Assembly (NCBI GenBank): GCA_902764825.1
Contig: CACWXL010000003.1
Location: forward strand, 186,001-250,000
Reading direction: 5' to 3'
From: Oscillospiraceae bacterium
GTDB lineage: Bacteria > Bacillota > Clostridia > Saccharofermentanales > Saccharofermentanaceae
Length of the DNA: 64,000 bases
The notes under the pieces were generated by a model. The model saw nothing but the letters and a program-made list of their open reading frames with translations, ran no database searches and had not been told where the DNA came from. Positions 1-7,315 of this stretch are shown one piece after another. The position numbers and the translations under genes are program-made. Each line of letters begins with the position of its first letter. Position 1 is the first letter of the stretch.

Positions 1-354
1 GCAGGCTTCGGTGTAAGTGATGAAAACAGGCAAAAGATACTTCCTGTAATCGTGAGATTATCTGAGAAAATGGACAGCTGTATCTGCCATCTTGATCTGC
101 ACTTTTTGAATATCATGATGCCCTTTGACGGATCAGAGCCTGTGATCATTGACTGGATAAATGCGAGGATAGCTCCTGCGGTTTTCGATTATGCACGCAC
201 ATATGTCATCTTACGAGAATGTGCACCTGAAGTCCTCGGCATGTACGAGGCTGCTGTTGCAGCAGATATGAGATCACTCGGCATTACAGATGAGGATTTT
301 GCAGATGCCGTAATGGTAAGTCAGGTTATCCGCGACAGGGAAAAGAAAGACTGA
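1..354 (+). CDS. Aminoglycoside/choline phosphotransferase-family protein, C-terminal part
   Basis: The reading frame is open from base 1, so the gene starts outside the window. The visible 117 codons carry the signature of the phosphotransferase (APH/choline kinase-like) fold: HLDLHFLN at visible residues 30-37 matches the HxDLHxxN catalytic loop, and the following IDWINARIAP matches the metal-binding IDW segment. Members transfer phosphate from ATP to small hydroxylated substrates or act as antibiotic kinases; the substrate cannot be told from this fragment. It ends in TGA five bases before the next ATG, so it is probably cotranscribed with the radical SAM gene. The family is fairly sure, the substrate unknown. 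Confidence 0.75.
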   Translation, partial: AGFGVSDENRQKILPVIVRLSEKMDSCICHLDLHFLNIMMPFDGSEPVIIDWINARIAPAVFDYARTYVILRECAPEVLGMYEAAVAADMRSLGITDEDFADAVMVSQVIRDREKKD

Positions 355-359
355 TAAAA

Positions 360-1232
360 ATGCATTTCGTTGAGGCAAAGGGAATAATCCATACCAAGAA
401 CGGATTAAGCGGTATGAACATCTACCGCGGATGTACGCACGGCTGCATCTATTGTGACGGCCGGAGTCTTTGCTATCAGTTCACTCATAAGTTTGAAGAC
501 GTGGAAGTAAAGAAAAATGCACCCGAACTCCTGGAGCAGGCTCTTAAGACAAAGCGGACAAAGTGTATGATCGGTACGGGTTATATGTCTGATTCATATA
601 ACCATTACGAACCCGAACTCCGTCTTACAAGAAGGTGTCTTGAGATAATACTTAAATATGGTTTTGGTCTTGCTATCCAGACTAAGTCTGACAGGATACT
701 TGAAGATATAGATCTTCTCGATGCGATAAATAAGAGATCAAAATGCGTAGTGCAGACTACACTGACAACATATGACGATGAGCTCTGCAGCAAGATCGAA
801 CCTAATGTCTGCAATACCAAAAGACGCATCGAAGTCCTCGAAGAGATGCAGAAGAGGGGGATCCCTACGGTTGTCTGGCTTACGCCGATCCTTCCGTTCA
901 TCAATGATACTGAAGAAAATATCACTGCCATTGTCAATGAATGTGCGCGCGTGGGCGTAAAAGGAATAATATGTCCTGACATGGGAGTGACCTTAAGGGA
1001 GGGCGACAGGGAGTATTTCTATGCTGCCCTTGATAAGCATTTCCCGGGTCTTAAGGAAAAATATATCCATACATTCGGTAACGCCTATAATGTGCCCAGT
1101 CCGGATGCCAAAAGACTGATGCAGATCTTCAGAAGAATGTGCAGAGAAAACGGGATCATCTGTGATATGGATGAGTGCTTCAGATTCATGAATGATCTGC
1201 CTGATAAGCAGATTAGTATTTTTGATCTGTAA
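360..1232 (+). CDS. SPL-family radical SAM protein
   Basis: A 290-residue protein with the radical SAM cluster motif CxxxCxxC at C25, C29 and C32 (RGCTHGCIYC), preceded by the GMNIYRGC segment typical of the spore-photoproduct-lyase-like COG1533 group. These enzymes bind a 4Fe-4S cluster and cleave S-adenosylmethionine to start radical chemistry. Length suits the short, single-domain members of the group (Rv2578c-like) rather than SplB itself. The substrate is not known. It starts five bases after the phosphotransferase stop, without a strong ribosome site, which suggests translational coupling. Cytoplasmic; no signal peptide or membrane segment. Confidence 0.82.
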   Translation: MHFVEAKGIIHTKNGLSGMNIYRGCTHGCIYCDGRSLCYQFTHKFEDVEVKKNAPELLEQALKTKRTKCMIGTGYMSDSYNHYEPELRLTRRCLEIILKYGFGLAIQTKSDRILEDIDLLDAINKRSKCVVQTTLTTYDDELCSKIEPNVCNTKRRIEVLEEMQKRGIPTVVWLTPILPFINDTEENITAIVNECARVGVKGIICPDMGVTLREGDREYFYAALDKHFPGLKEKYIHTFGNAYNVPSPDAKRLMQIFRRMCRENGIICDMDECFRFMNDLPDKQISIFDL

Positions 1233-1291
1233 AACTGCCAAAATCTCTGTGATTTGACGAAAAGAATCAGGATTTATGTTGCTTTTTCTTA

Positions 1292-1300
1292 TGTTATAAT
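1292..1300 (+). promoter_or_regulatory. Extended -10 promoter for the 7TM sensor gene
   Basis: TGTTATAAT is an extended -10 element (TGn plus perfect TATAAT) about 95 bases upstream of the 7TM sensor start. No good -35 lies 16-18 bases upstream, which is usual for extended -10 promoters. The leader between it and the start codon is about 90 bases with no recognised structure. Confidence 0.5.
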
Positions 1301-1395
1301 TTGCGATAATCGCAGAAATCCGACTGTTGTTATACCTTTTTTACTTAAGTTATTGTAGGTGTCTTTTCGAGTTTGTAATAGGGGGTTAACGCACA

Positions 1396-2502
1396 ATGGT
1401 CCTGAATTTTTACGTTGTCATTTGTGTGCTTTCTTTGGCTTGCTGTATGCTTTTCTTCTGGAACAGGCGCAGCTATTATCCTGTGCTCTATGCGCTGGTC
1501 TATCTTCTGGCGTTACTGTCTCACGTGTGTTACGTTCTTCTGGCGTTATCCAAGGATGTAAGGGAAGCTTTGATCATTAACAAGGGTCTCTATGTCGGCG
1601 GATGCTTTTTCCCTTTAGTCGGAATGATGATCGTATTATCTGTCTGTCAGATAAAGATACCGAGATTTCTCAACTTTATCCTGATCCTAATTGCTTCCGG
1701 TGTTTATTGTCTCGCGTTCACGGCAGGATACAGCCCCATATTCTATAAGAGCGTTAAGCTCGAGCAGCGGTACGGCATCTCGATCCTTGTCAAGGAATAC
1801 GGCCCTCTTCATATTCTCTTTTATGTGATGATCGGCCTTTTCCTGATTGCGACATTGGTGGTTCTTGCATACGGCTGGTTTAAGAAGCCCAACATCTCAA
1901 AAAGAGATTTAGTTATTGCAGCATTCATGCAGATCTTCTCGATCTTCTGTTACTTCATCGGCCGTATGGTCATGAAGGAGATAGAGTGGATGGCCTTGGC
2001 TGACCTGGTCGATGAGATCGGTTTCCTTCTTATCATGAACCATATAGGTCTTTACAGGGTCGATGATCTTGTCTTAAGTTCCATACAGAACGAGGGCAAG
2101 ACCGGTTATGTCGCTCTTGATTTCAACAAGAAATATCTGAGTTCTTCTGATGTTGCGAAGCGTTTCCTTCCCGAGCTCGCGAAAACGCCGGCCGACCATG
2201 TGATCACTGATGATACTCTCCGTGAAACTTTCGATAAGTGGATAGAGCAGTATGCGACGGAAAAGATGTCCATAGACCATCCGTTCCACAAGGATAAGTT
2301 CATCTACCTGGTTCACGTCGGAGATCTTTACGACGGCAATCAGAAGAGAGGATTCCTTTTGGAGATCACTGATGATACCGAACATCTTGAGCGCGTCGAG
2401 GACATAGAGCGCTATAACATGACTCTCAACAGGGAGCTCATGGCTAAGGCCAAGAAGATCAAGGAACTCGAATCCCAAAAAGGTTCTTCGGAATCGAATT
2501 AA
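1396..2502 (+). CDS. 7TM sensor protein (histidine kinase N-terminal 7TM type) without output domain
   Basis: A 368-residue protein. Residues 1-220 hold about seven hydrophobic segments in the pattern of the N-terminal 7TM module found on clostridial kinases and GGDEF proteins. Residues 225-330 look like a PAS-like region (GYVALDFNKKYLSSSD opening, then a segment ending RGFLLEITDDTEHLE). The last 40 residues are a charged helix (ERYNMTLNRELMAKAKKIKELE), like the coiled linker that normally leads into a kinase, HD or GGDEF domain. Here the protein stops. The ribosome site is the G-rich TAGGGGG about 11 bases before ATG. It may signal through a partner protein, or be a truncated receptor. Cell membrane. 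Confidence 0.7.
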   Translation: MVLNFYVVICVLSLACCMLFFWNRRSYYPVLYALVYLLALLSHVCYVLLALSKDVREALIINKGLYVGGCFFPLVGMMIVLSVCQIKIPRFLNFILILIASGVYCLAFTAGYSPIFYKSVKLEQRYGISILVKEYGPLHILFYVMIGLFLIATLVVLAYGWFKKPNISKRDLVIAAFMQIFSIFCYFIGRMVMKEIEWMALADLVDEIGFLLIMNHIGLYRVDDLVLSSIQNEGKTGYVALDFNKKYLSSSDVAKRFLPELAKTPADHVITDDTLRETFDKWIEQYATEKMSIDHPFHKDKFIYLVHVGDLYDGNQKRGFLLEITDDTEHLERVEDIERYNMTLNRELMAKAKKIKELESQKGSSESN

Positions 2503-2511
2503 GATCTCCCG

Positions 2512-2560
2512 TTGACAATCTAACAGTCGTTAGATAAAATCTCTCTAACAATCGTTAGAG
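2512..2560 (+). promoter_or_regulatory. Promoter with two TetR-type operators
   Basis: TTGACA (2512-2517), a 17-base spacer and TAAAAT (2535-2540) form a near-consensus promoter. Two perfect 18-bp palindromes lie on it: ATCTAACAGTCGTTAGAT (2518-2535), which fills the spacer, and CTCTAACAATCGTTAGAG (2543-2560), which lies between the -10 and the start codon. They share CTAACAnTCGTTAG and are 25 bases apart. Position and symmetry imply autorepression by the TetR protein encoded immediately downstream. Confidence 0.85.
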
Positions 2561-2570
2561 AGGTCTTGCT

Positions 2571-3176
2571 ATGAGCACCAGAGATAAGATAATGGATGTC
2601 GCTCTCAATATGTTCTCGGAAAGAGGCTATGAGGCCGTATCGATCAGGGATATATGCGGCGAAGTAGGCATCAAGGAAAGCACGCTTTACTATCATTTCA
2701 AGAATAAGAAAGATATTCTGGATTCACTTATTGAGAAGTTTAGATCTCATATAGACGGGCTTCTTGCGCATGTCGATGAGATCACGGATAAGCCTGCTCA
2801 AAAGAAGGGGAAGAATGTTGACCCCAGTGTTCAAATAGTGGATTCATACATGATCGACAGCTATCTTTTCGATCCCTTCTGCAACCTCATGCTAAGGCTC
2901 ATGATGATAGAGCAGTTCCATAACGAAGAATTAAGAGAACTTTATGAGAAGACTCTGTTTACCGATCCTTATGAAATCCAGATGAATATATATAAGAGAC
3001 TTGCATCAGCAGGCATGATGCCTGAGGAAGATGTCGAATGGGTCGTTAAGGAATCGCATTCCTACATGACGATGCTCACCTTCAAATACCTTCTTAACGG
3101 TGACCTTACAGATAAGCGCAAGAAGGCTTATTGCAAGGAAGTACACGAATACATGACAAGAAGGTTTAAGGCATGA
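2571..3176 (+). CDS. TetR/AcrR-family transcriptional regulator
   Basis: A 201-residue dimeric repressor. The N-terminal helix-turn-helix is clear: TRDKIMDVALNMFSERGYE followed by SIRDICGEVGIKESTLYYHF around residues 24-43, with the YYHF recognition-helix signature. The C-terminal ligand domain is unlike any I can name. The start lies directly behind two palindromic operators, so autoregulation is likely. The last four bases (ATGA) overlap the start of the glycosyltransferase gene, so the two are translationally coupled and the glycosyltransferase is probably the regulated function. The ligand is unknown; it may be a glycosyl-acceptor compound such as a natural product. Confidence 0.88.
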   Translation: MSTRDKIMDVALNMFSERGYEAVSIRDICGEVGIKESTLYYHFKNKKDILDSLIEKFRSHIDGLLAHVDEITDKPAQKKGKNVDPSVQIVDSYMIDSYLFDPFCNLMLRLMMIEQFHNEELRELYEKTLFTDPYEIQMNIYKRLASAGMMPEEDVEWVVKESHSYMTMLTFKYLLNGDLTDKRKKAYCKEVHEYMTRRFKA

Positions 3177-4381
3177 AGAAGATCGCGATGTTTACCATGG
3201 GCACCAGAGGTGATGTCCAGCCGTATATCTATCTTTCGAAAGGCCTTATGAAGGCAGGCTACGATGTCACTCTTGGCACGCATCCATGCTGGAGAGGACT
3301 GGTCGAGAGCTTCGGCGTTCATTTCGAGCCCGTCGGACCTGACATTGATATCGAAGAAGAGACGAGCATTATCCGCGGCAGATCAAAGAATGCTGTGATG
3401 AACATCCTTAAGACGATGAACTTCATAATGAAGATCATTGAAGGCTCATCCAAAGAGGTGTATGAGATATGCAAAGGCAAGGATCTTATTATCGTCACCC
3501 ACAGCCAGATGGGCGCCGTGGAGGCGGGCGTTCTTGGCATTCCGAAGGTAAATGTAACGCTCCAGACCGAGATGATCGGTGAGAAACTCAGAAAGCAGAA
3601 ATTCACGGAAAAGCTTATCGGCGGCTTCATCTCAAAGCAGGCAGCAAAGCCCACAAACAAGATTCGCAAGATTTATGGCTTAAAGCCGGTTAAGTCTGCA
3701 GATGAAGAGATGTCTGATAAGCTCAATCTCATTCCGATAAGTAAGTTCGTGATCGACAGGAATCCTTACTGGGAAGCAAAGAACGTCATTTGCGGATACT
3801 GGTACGATGAGAACGAGGAATATACTCCGGATGAGAAGCTCAAGTCATTTATGGAAAGCGGTGAGAAGCCGATAGTCCTTGCATTAGGTGCGATGTCATT
3901 TGAGACCGCTGCTGATAAGGCCAAACTCGATATGTTCGTAAATGCTTTTAAGAAAACAGGGCAGAGGGCGGTCATTCAAGGCTTTAGGAAAACGCTCGAA
4001 AACTATGAACTCCCAAATACCATGATCGCCGTCGGAAGCATCCCGCACAGCTGGCTTTTCCGTCATGCAAAATGCGTCATCCATCACTGTGGTTTTGGCA
4101 CCACTGCGGCATCCATGATTTACGGTGTTCCGTCTATTCCGGTGCCGCATGTTCTTGACCAGCTTGGCTTTGCGATGCAGTTAGAGAAGAAGGATGTTGC
4201 AACAAAGCATATCAAGGCAAAGGACCTTTCCGAACAGACCATCATTGCTGCGATTGAAGAACTTAACAGCACATATGCCGTTAAGAAGAGAAATGCTGAA
4301 GCAATCTCTTCTAAGATTGCTTCAGAAAACGGTGTCAATGAGGCCGTCAGACTGATATCATCTGTCATAGAAGAAAAATAG
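3173..4381 (+). CDS. GT1/GT28-type glycosyltransferase (sterol/macrolide glucosyltransferase-like)
   Basis: A 402-residue GT-B fold enzyme. The N-terminus has GTRGDVQPY at residues 10-18, the signature of the UDP-glucose:sterol glucosyltransferase and macrolide glycosyltransferase group. The C-terminal half has HHCGFGTTAASMIYGVPSI followed by VPHVLDQ, the nucleotide-sugar-binding region in which His and the terminal Asp-Gln contact the sugar nucleotide. The usual acceptor is a lipid or secondary metabolite; the true acceptor is unknown. It overlaps the TetR gene by ATGA, suggesting a detoxification or glycolipid role induced by the TetR ligand. Cytoplasmic, probably membrane-associated. Confidence 0.85.
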   Translation: MKKIAMFTMGTRGDVQPYIYLSKGLMKAGYDVTLGTHPCWRGLVESFGVHFEPVGPDIDIEEETSIIRGRSKNAVMNILKTMNFIMKIIEGSSKEVYEICKGKDLIIVTHSQMGAVEAGVLGIPKVNVTLQTEMIGEKLRKQKFTEKLIGGFISKQAAKPTNKIRKIYGLKPVKSADEEMSDKLNLIPISKFVIDRNPYWEAKNVICGYWYDENEEYTPDEKLKSFMESGEKPIVLALGAMSFETAADKAKLDMFVNAFKKTGQRAVIQGFRKTLENYELPNTMIAVGSIPHSWLFRHAKCVIHHCGFGTTAASMIYGVPSIPVPHVLDQLGFAMQLEKKDVATKHIKAKDLSEQTIIAAIEELNSTYAVKKRNAEAISSKIASENGVNEAVRLISSVIEEK

Positions 4382-4393
4382 GAAAGCATAAAA

Positions 4394-5086
4394 ATGAGAA
4401 TAATATTCATACGCCATGGCGAGCCGGATTACGAGAATGACACTCTGACAGAGACAGGCTTTAAGCAGGCACAGCTGGTTGCTCAAAGACTTAAGGATGA
4501 AAACATAGAGGAGATATGGTCTTCCACTCACGGAAGAGCCCTTAATTCGGCAAAGCCAACTGCTGAATTGTTGGGACTGCCCGTTAAGGCTGTTGACTTC
4601 ATGCGTGAAGTCACGTGGGGAAGCAAGACCGGAGAAAAGCTTTTTGCCGGCGGACATCCATGGGATATTGCCGATGAGATGGCTAGACTCGGAATGGATC
4701 TTAATAGCCCTGACTGGCGTACAAATGCTTTTTTCAAAGATAATAAAGTCGTCGATTGTGCTGAAACTGTTGAAAATGGCATCGATGAGTGGCTTGAAGA
4801 ACATGGCTACAAGAGAAACGGTCTTTACTACGAACACCTGATCGAAGAAGAATACCACCGCACTGTCGCGTTTTTCTGCCACGGCGGTTCTTCGAGTGCG
4901 GCGATCGCACACATCATGAATCTTCCGTTCCCGTATGTCTGTGCATTACTGCACATGGAATTTACAGGCATTACGATCCTCAGAATGGACAGAAAAAAGG
5001 GGTCCTGCACTTTGCCCTGCATGGAGCTTGCCAATGACGGAAGACATATAAAAGAAGGCAGCTATCATCGATTGCTGAATAAGTGA
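4394..5086 (+). CDS. Histidine phosphatase superfamily protein (phosphoglycerate mutase-like)
   Basis: A 230-residue protein opening with MRIIFIRHGEPDYEND. The RHG motif at residues 7-9 supplies the phosphorylated His8. A second motif, FFCHGGSSSA near residue 162, supplies the second catalytic His. The central SSTHGRALNSAKPTAELLG matches the usual SSPxxRAxxTA segment with a His in place of Pro. It may remove phosphate from a small metabolite; a true glycolytic mutase role is unlikely at this length and location. It lies 12 bases after the glycosyltransferase, so it is probably the third gene of the TetR-controlled unit. Confidence 0.85.
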   Translation: MRIIFIRHGEPDYENDTLTETGFKQAQLVAQRLKDENIEEIWSSTHGRALNSAKPTAELLGLPVKAVDFMREVTWGSKTGEKLFAGGHPWDIADEMARLGMDLNSPDWRTNAFFKDNKVVDCAETVENGIDEWLEEHGYKRNGLYYEHLIEEEYHRTVAFFCHGGSSSAAIAHIMNLPFPYVCALLHMEFTGITILRMDRKKGSCTLPCMELANDGRHIKEGSYHRLLNK

Positions 5087-5204
5087 CAGATAGCAGAATT
5101 TTGCGGTAAACATAATAGAGTTTGTCCCCTGTTGAAGACAGTTCCCGCATGCTACTCTTTAATTGGTAAGCGAAGGTCTTTCAAGTGGCATGGGGTAACT
5201 GAAG

Positions 5205-6260
5205 ATGAACAAAAAGATTATGTGTTGTCTGCTGACCGCAGCTTTTGTGTTAGGTGTTTCCGGGTGCTCATCTCAAACAGAAGAAAGCAGTGAAGTTTCA
5301 ACTGAGATAATTGAAACTACAACAACTGCTGCCGTTACGACGACAACTGAGACTACGGAAGAGACCACTGTGGAGACTGAACCGGAATATACCGGCAATA
5401 ATCCTTATGGGGATCTGAAGATAGGCTATGCGGAAGGTGACGTGGCTCTTTGTGTGAGGCATGATCTGAAGCTCCCGGCAAAAATGGGTTCAACTGACAT
5501 AACCTGGAAAAGCAGTGACGAGAGTGTCGTAAAGCCGGACGGGACAGTAATAAGACCTGCTGAACGCTCATGCCTTGTAACTCTCACAGCAACATTAACT
5601 GTTGACGGTGAAGAGATGGAGAAGGATTTCGAAGTCAGAGTTATTAAAACCGCTAATGACCATCTCACTCCAGATGACATTTATATCAATGATGAACCCG
5701 ATCAGATATATTTTTACAATGACATCATTGAAGACTGTAAGATCTATGTGAATAAGAAAGGCTATGTGACCAGGGTCATCGGATCCATCATAGACTTTAA
5801 GGTCGATTCTCCTGAAGACGCACTGCTCGCCATACACGGAATTCATAAGCTCATAGGATGCGAAAATGTTTTCGAAGAATTGAAGATCGATCACATCATC
5901 AAGGATGATACATGCTACTATTTTGTCTTTAACCAGGTCCATAATTCCGTCCCTGTCAATGGCATTATGCTGACTCTAACAACTGACCTGGAAGGAAACA
6001 CAAACGGCTTTATAAACTATTATGTTCCGATCGATATTTCTACCGATCCGGCTGTCGATAAGGATGCTGCTATTGCTGCTATCGGCGATTATGAAAAGAT
6101 CTTCAGTGAAGAGTTAATGATCGACATAGATGGAGAAAAAGCAACGCTTATCTGGAAGATCGAATATTCCAAAGCAGGCGAGGCAATTACATATAGTGCT
6201 AAAGTCGATGCACAGACCGGGAAGCTCATATGGAGTGGACAGAATGTGATAGTAGACTGA
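5205..6260 (+). CDS. Lipoprotein with atrophied Ig-like and PepSY/FTP-like domains
   Basis: A 351-residue exported lipoprotein. Signal peptide with lipobox LGVSGC (Cys21), then a Thr/Glu-rich linker to about residue 60. Residues 75-150 (DLKLPAKMGSTDITW, SSDESVVKPDGTVI, then a Val-rich strand) resemble the atrophied bacterial Ig domains of Clostridia. The C-terminal 150 residues resemble FTP/PepSY propeptide modules: PEDALLAIHGIHKLIG, YYFVFNQVHNSVPVNG, KDAAIAAIGDYEKI and a final DAQTGKLIW strand. In proteases these modules inhibit the catalytic domain; here there is none, so the protein may inhibit or chaperone an outside enzyme. Convergent with the LysR gene, with no space between the stops. 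Confidence 0.65.
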   Translation: MNKKIMCCLLTAAFVLGVSGCSSQTEESSEVSTEIIETTTTAAVTTTTETTEETTVETEPEYTGNNPYGDLKIGYAEGDVALCVRHDLKLPAKMGSTDITWKSSDESVVKPDGTVIRPAERSCLVTLTATLTVDGEEMEKDFEVRVIKTANDHLTPDDIYINDEPDQIYFYNDIIEDCKIYVNKKGYVTRVIGSIIDFKVDSPEDALLAIHGIHKLIGCENVFEELKIDHIIKDDTCYYFVFNQVHNSVPVNGIMLTLTTDLEGNTNGFINYYVPIDISTDPAVDKDAAIAAIGDYEKIFSEELMIDIDGEKATLIWKIEYSKAGEAITYSAKVDAQTGKLIWSGQNVIVD

Positions 6261-7160
6261 TCACGCTGTCAGCGATTTAAGGATATCTATATATTCCAGC
6301 GTCATGTGCGATGGCCTGATGGACATCGGAAGTATATAGCCGATCTCCATGTAATCGTCCACCTTAAGAGGCTTGGCAATGATATTGGGGCCGTTTAATT
6401 CTTCGTTGATCACGCCGCTGCAGATCGTATATCCGTTAAGACCTATGAGCATATTAAATAGTGTGGCACGGTCAAGGACTACAAGCTCCTTGTCGCAGTC
6501 AACGGTGCTTAAGATCTCCTCTGAGAAATAGAATGAGTTATGGCTGCCCTGTTCGTAAGAGAGCCTGGGATAAGGCTTTAGATCTTCTAAAGTCAGGTAT
6601 TTCTTCTTCGCCAGAGGGGAGTTCTTTCCTATGAAGACGTGAGGCTTGGCTTTGAATAAGGGCGTAAAGGATAAGTTGTTATCTTTAAGCGTCTTCCTTA
6701 TGACTTCTTCATTGAACTTATTTAAGTAAAGGATCCCTATCTCAGATCTTAAGTGTGCAACATCGTCAATGATGTTGAATGTCTGTGTCTCTCTCATATG
6801 GAATTCGTATTTGTCAGCCCCGCTCCTTTTAAGGAGTTCCACGAATGCCTCAACTGCGAATGAATAGTGCTGTGAAGATACGAAGAACTTGAGCTTGCCG
6901 TAACCTTTGCCCGCATAGCGTTCTTCAATGAGTTCAGTCTGGTCTAATACCTGACGGGCATAACCTAAGAATTCCTCGCCTTCTGAAGTAAGCTTTATGC
7001 CTTTGTTGGAACGCATGAAGATCGTGATGTTGTATTCGTTCTCTAATTCGTGGATCGCAGAAGTGAGGCTTGGCTGTGCGATAAAGAGCTTCTTTGCTGC
7101 ATTTGTGATATTGCCTTCTTCTGCAACGGTTACTATGTATTGGAGCTGTTTAAGTGTCAT
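6261..7160 (-). CDS. LysR-family transcriptional regulator, probable activator of metEF
   Basis: A 299-residue protein, standard LysR length. The N-terminal winged helix (MTLKQLQYIVTVAEEGNITNAAKKL, then AQPSLTSAIHELE) is textbook. The remaining residues form the effector-binding domain. It is transcribed away from metE with a 155-base shared promoter region, the usual arrangement for a LysR regulator and its target. The shared region contains an ATAG-N7-CTAT palindrome (7209-7223). By analogy to MetR and the streptococcal MtaR group it probably responds to homocysteine or a methionine precursor and activates metE-metF. The effector is inferred, not shown. Confidence 0.88.
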   Translation of the reverse strand: MTLKQLQYIVTVAEEGNITNAAKKLFIAQPSLTSAIHELENEYNITIFMRSNKGIKLTSEGEEFLGYARQVLDQTELIEERYAGKGYGKLKFFVSSQHYSFAVEAFVELLKRSGADKYEFHMRETQTFNIIDDVAHLRSEIGILYLNKFNEEVIRKTLKDNNLSFTPLFKAKPHVFIGKNSPLAKKKYLTLEDLKPYPRLSYEQGSHNSFYFSEEILSTVDCDKELVVLDRATLFNMLIGLNGYTICSGVINEELNGPNIIAKPLKVDDYMEIGYILPMSIRPSHMTLEYIDILKSLTA

Positions 7161-7208
7161 GGACCGTCCTCCTCGAAAATAGATTTCGTATTGAGTTTAA
7201 CACTAACA

Positions 7209-7223
7209 ATAGATTTTATCTAT
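7209..7223. promoter_or_regulatory. LysR-type operator between the regulator and metE
   Basis: ATAGATTTTATCTAT is a perfect 6-bp inverted repeat around TTT, about 47 bases upstream of a TATACT -10 (7270-7275) that has no good -35. An activator site in this position suits LysR control. The outer half-sites ATAG...CTAT match, from memory, the ATAGTTTnAAACTAT box of methionine-gene LysR regulators in streptococci. A second ATAGATT half-site lies near 7180. Confidence 0.6.
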
Positions 7224-7315
7224 GGATAATCGGCAATTATATGTATTTTACCTATTGAATTGGTGGGCATATACTCGCAATCAATAAATCAGCCGCGAAT
7301 ATGGAGGACATACAC

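Noticed and set aside
5087-5204. Riboswitch in the leader of the PepSY-like lipoprotein
   Set aside because: Some short complementary stretches exist, but no known riboswitch core could be matched.
7161-7315. SAM riboswitch or T-box upstream of metE
   Set aside because: Only about 40 bases separate the -10 from the start codon, too short for either, and none of their conserved elements is visible.
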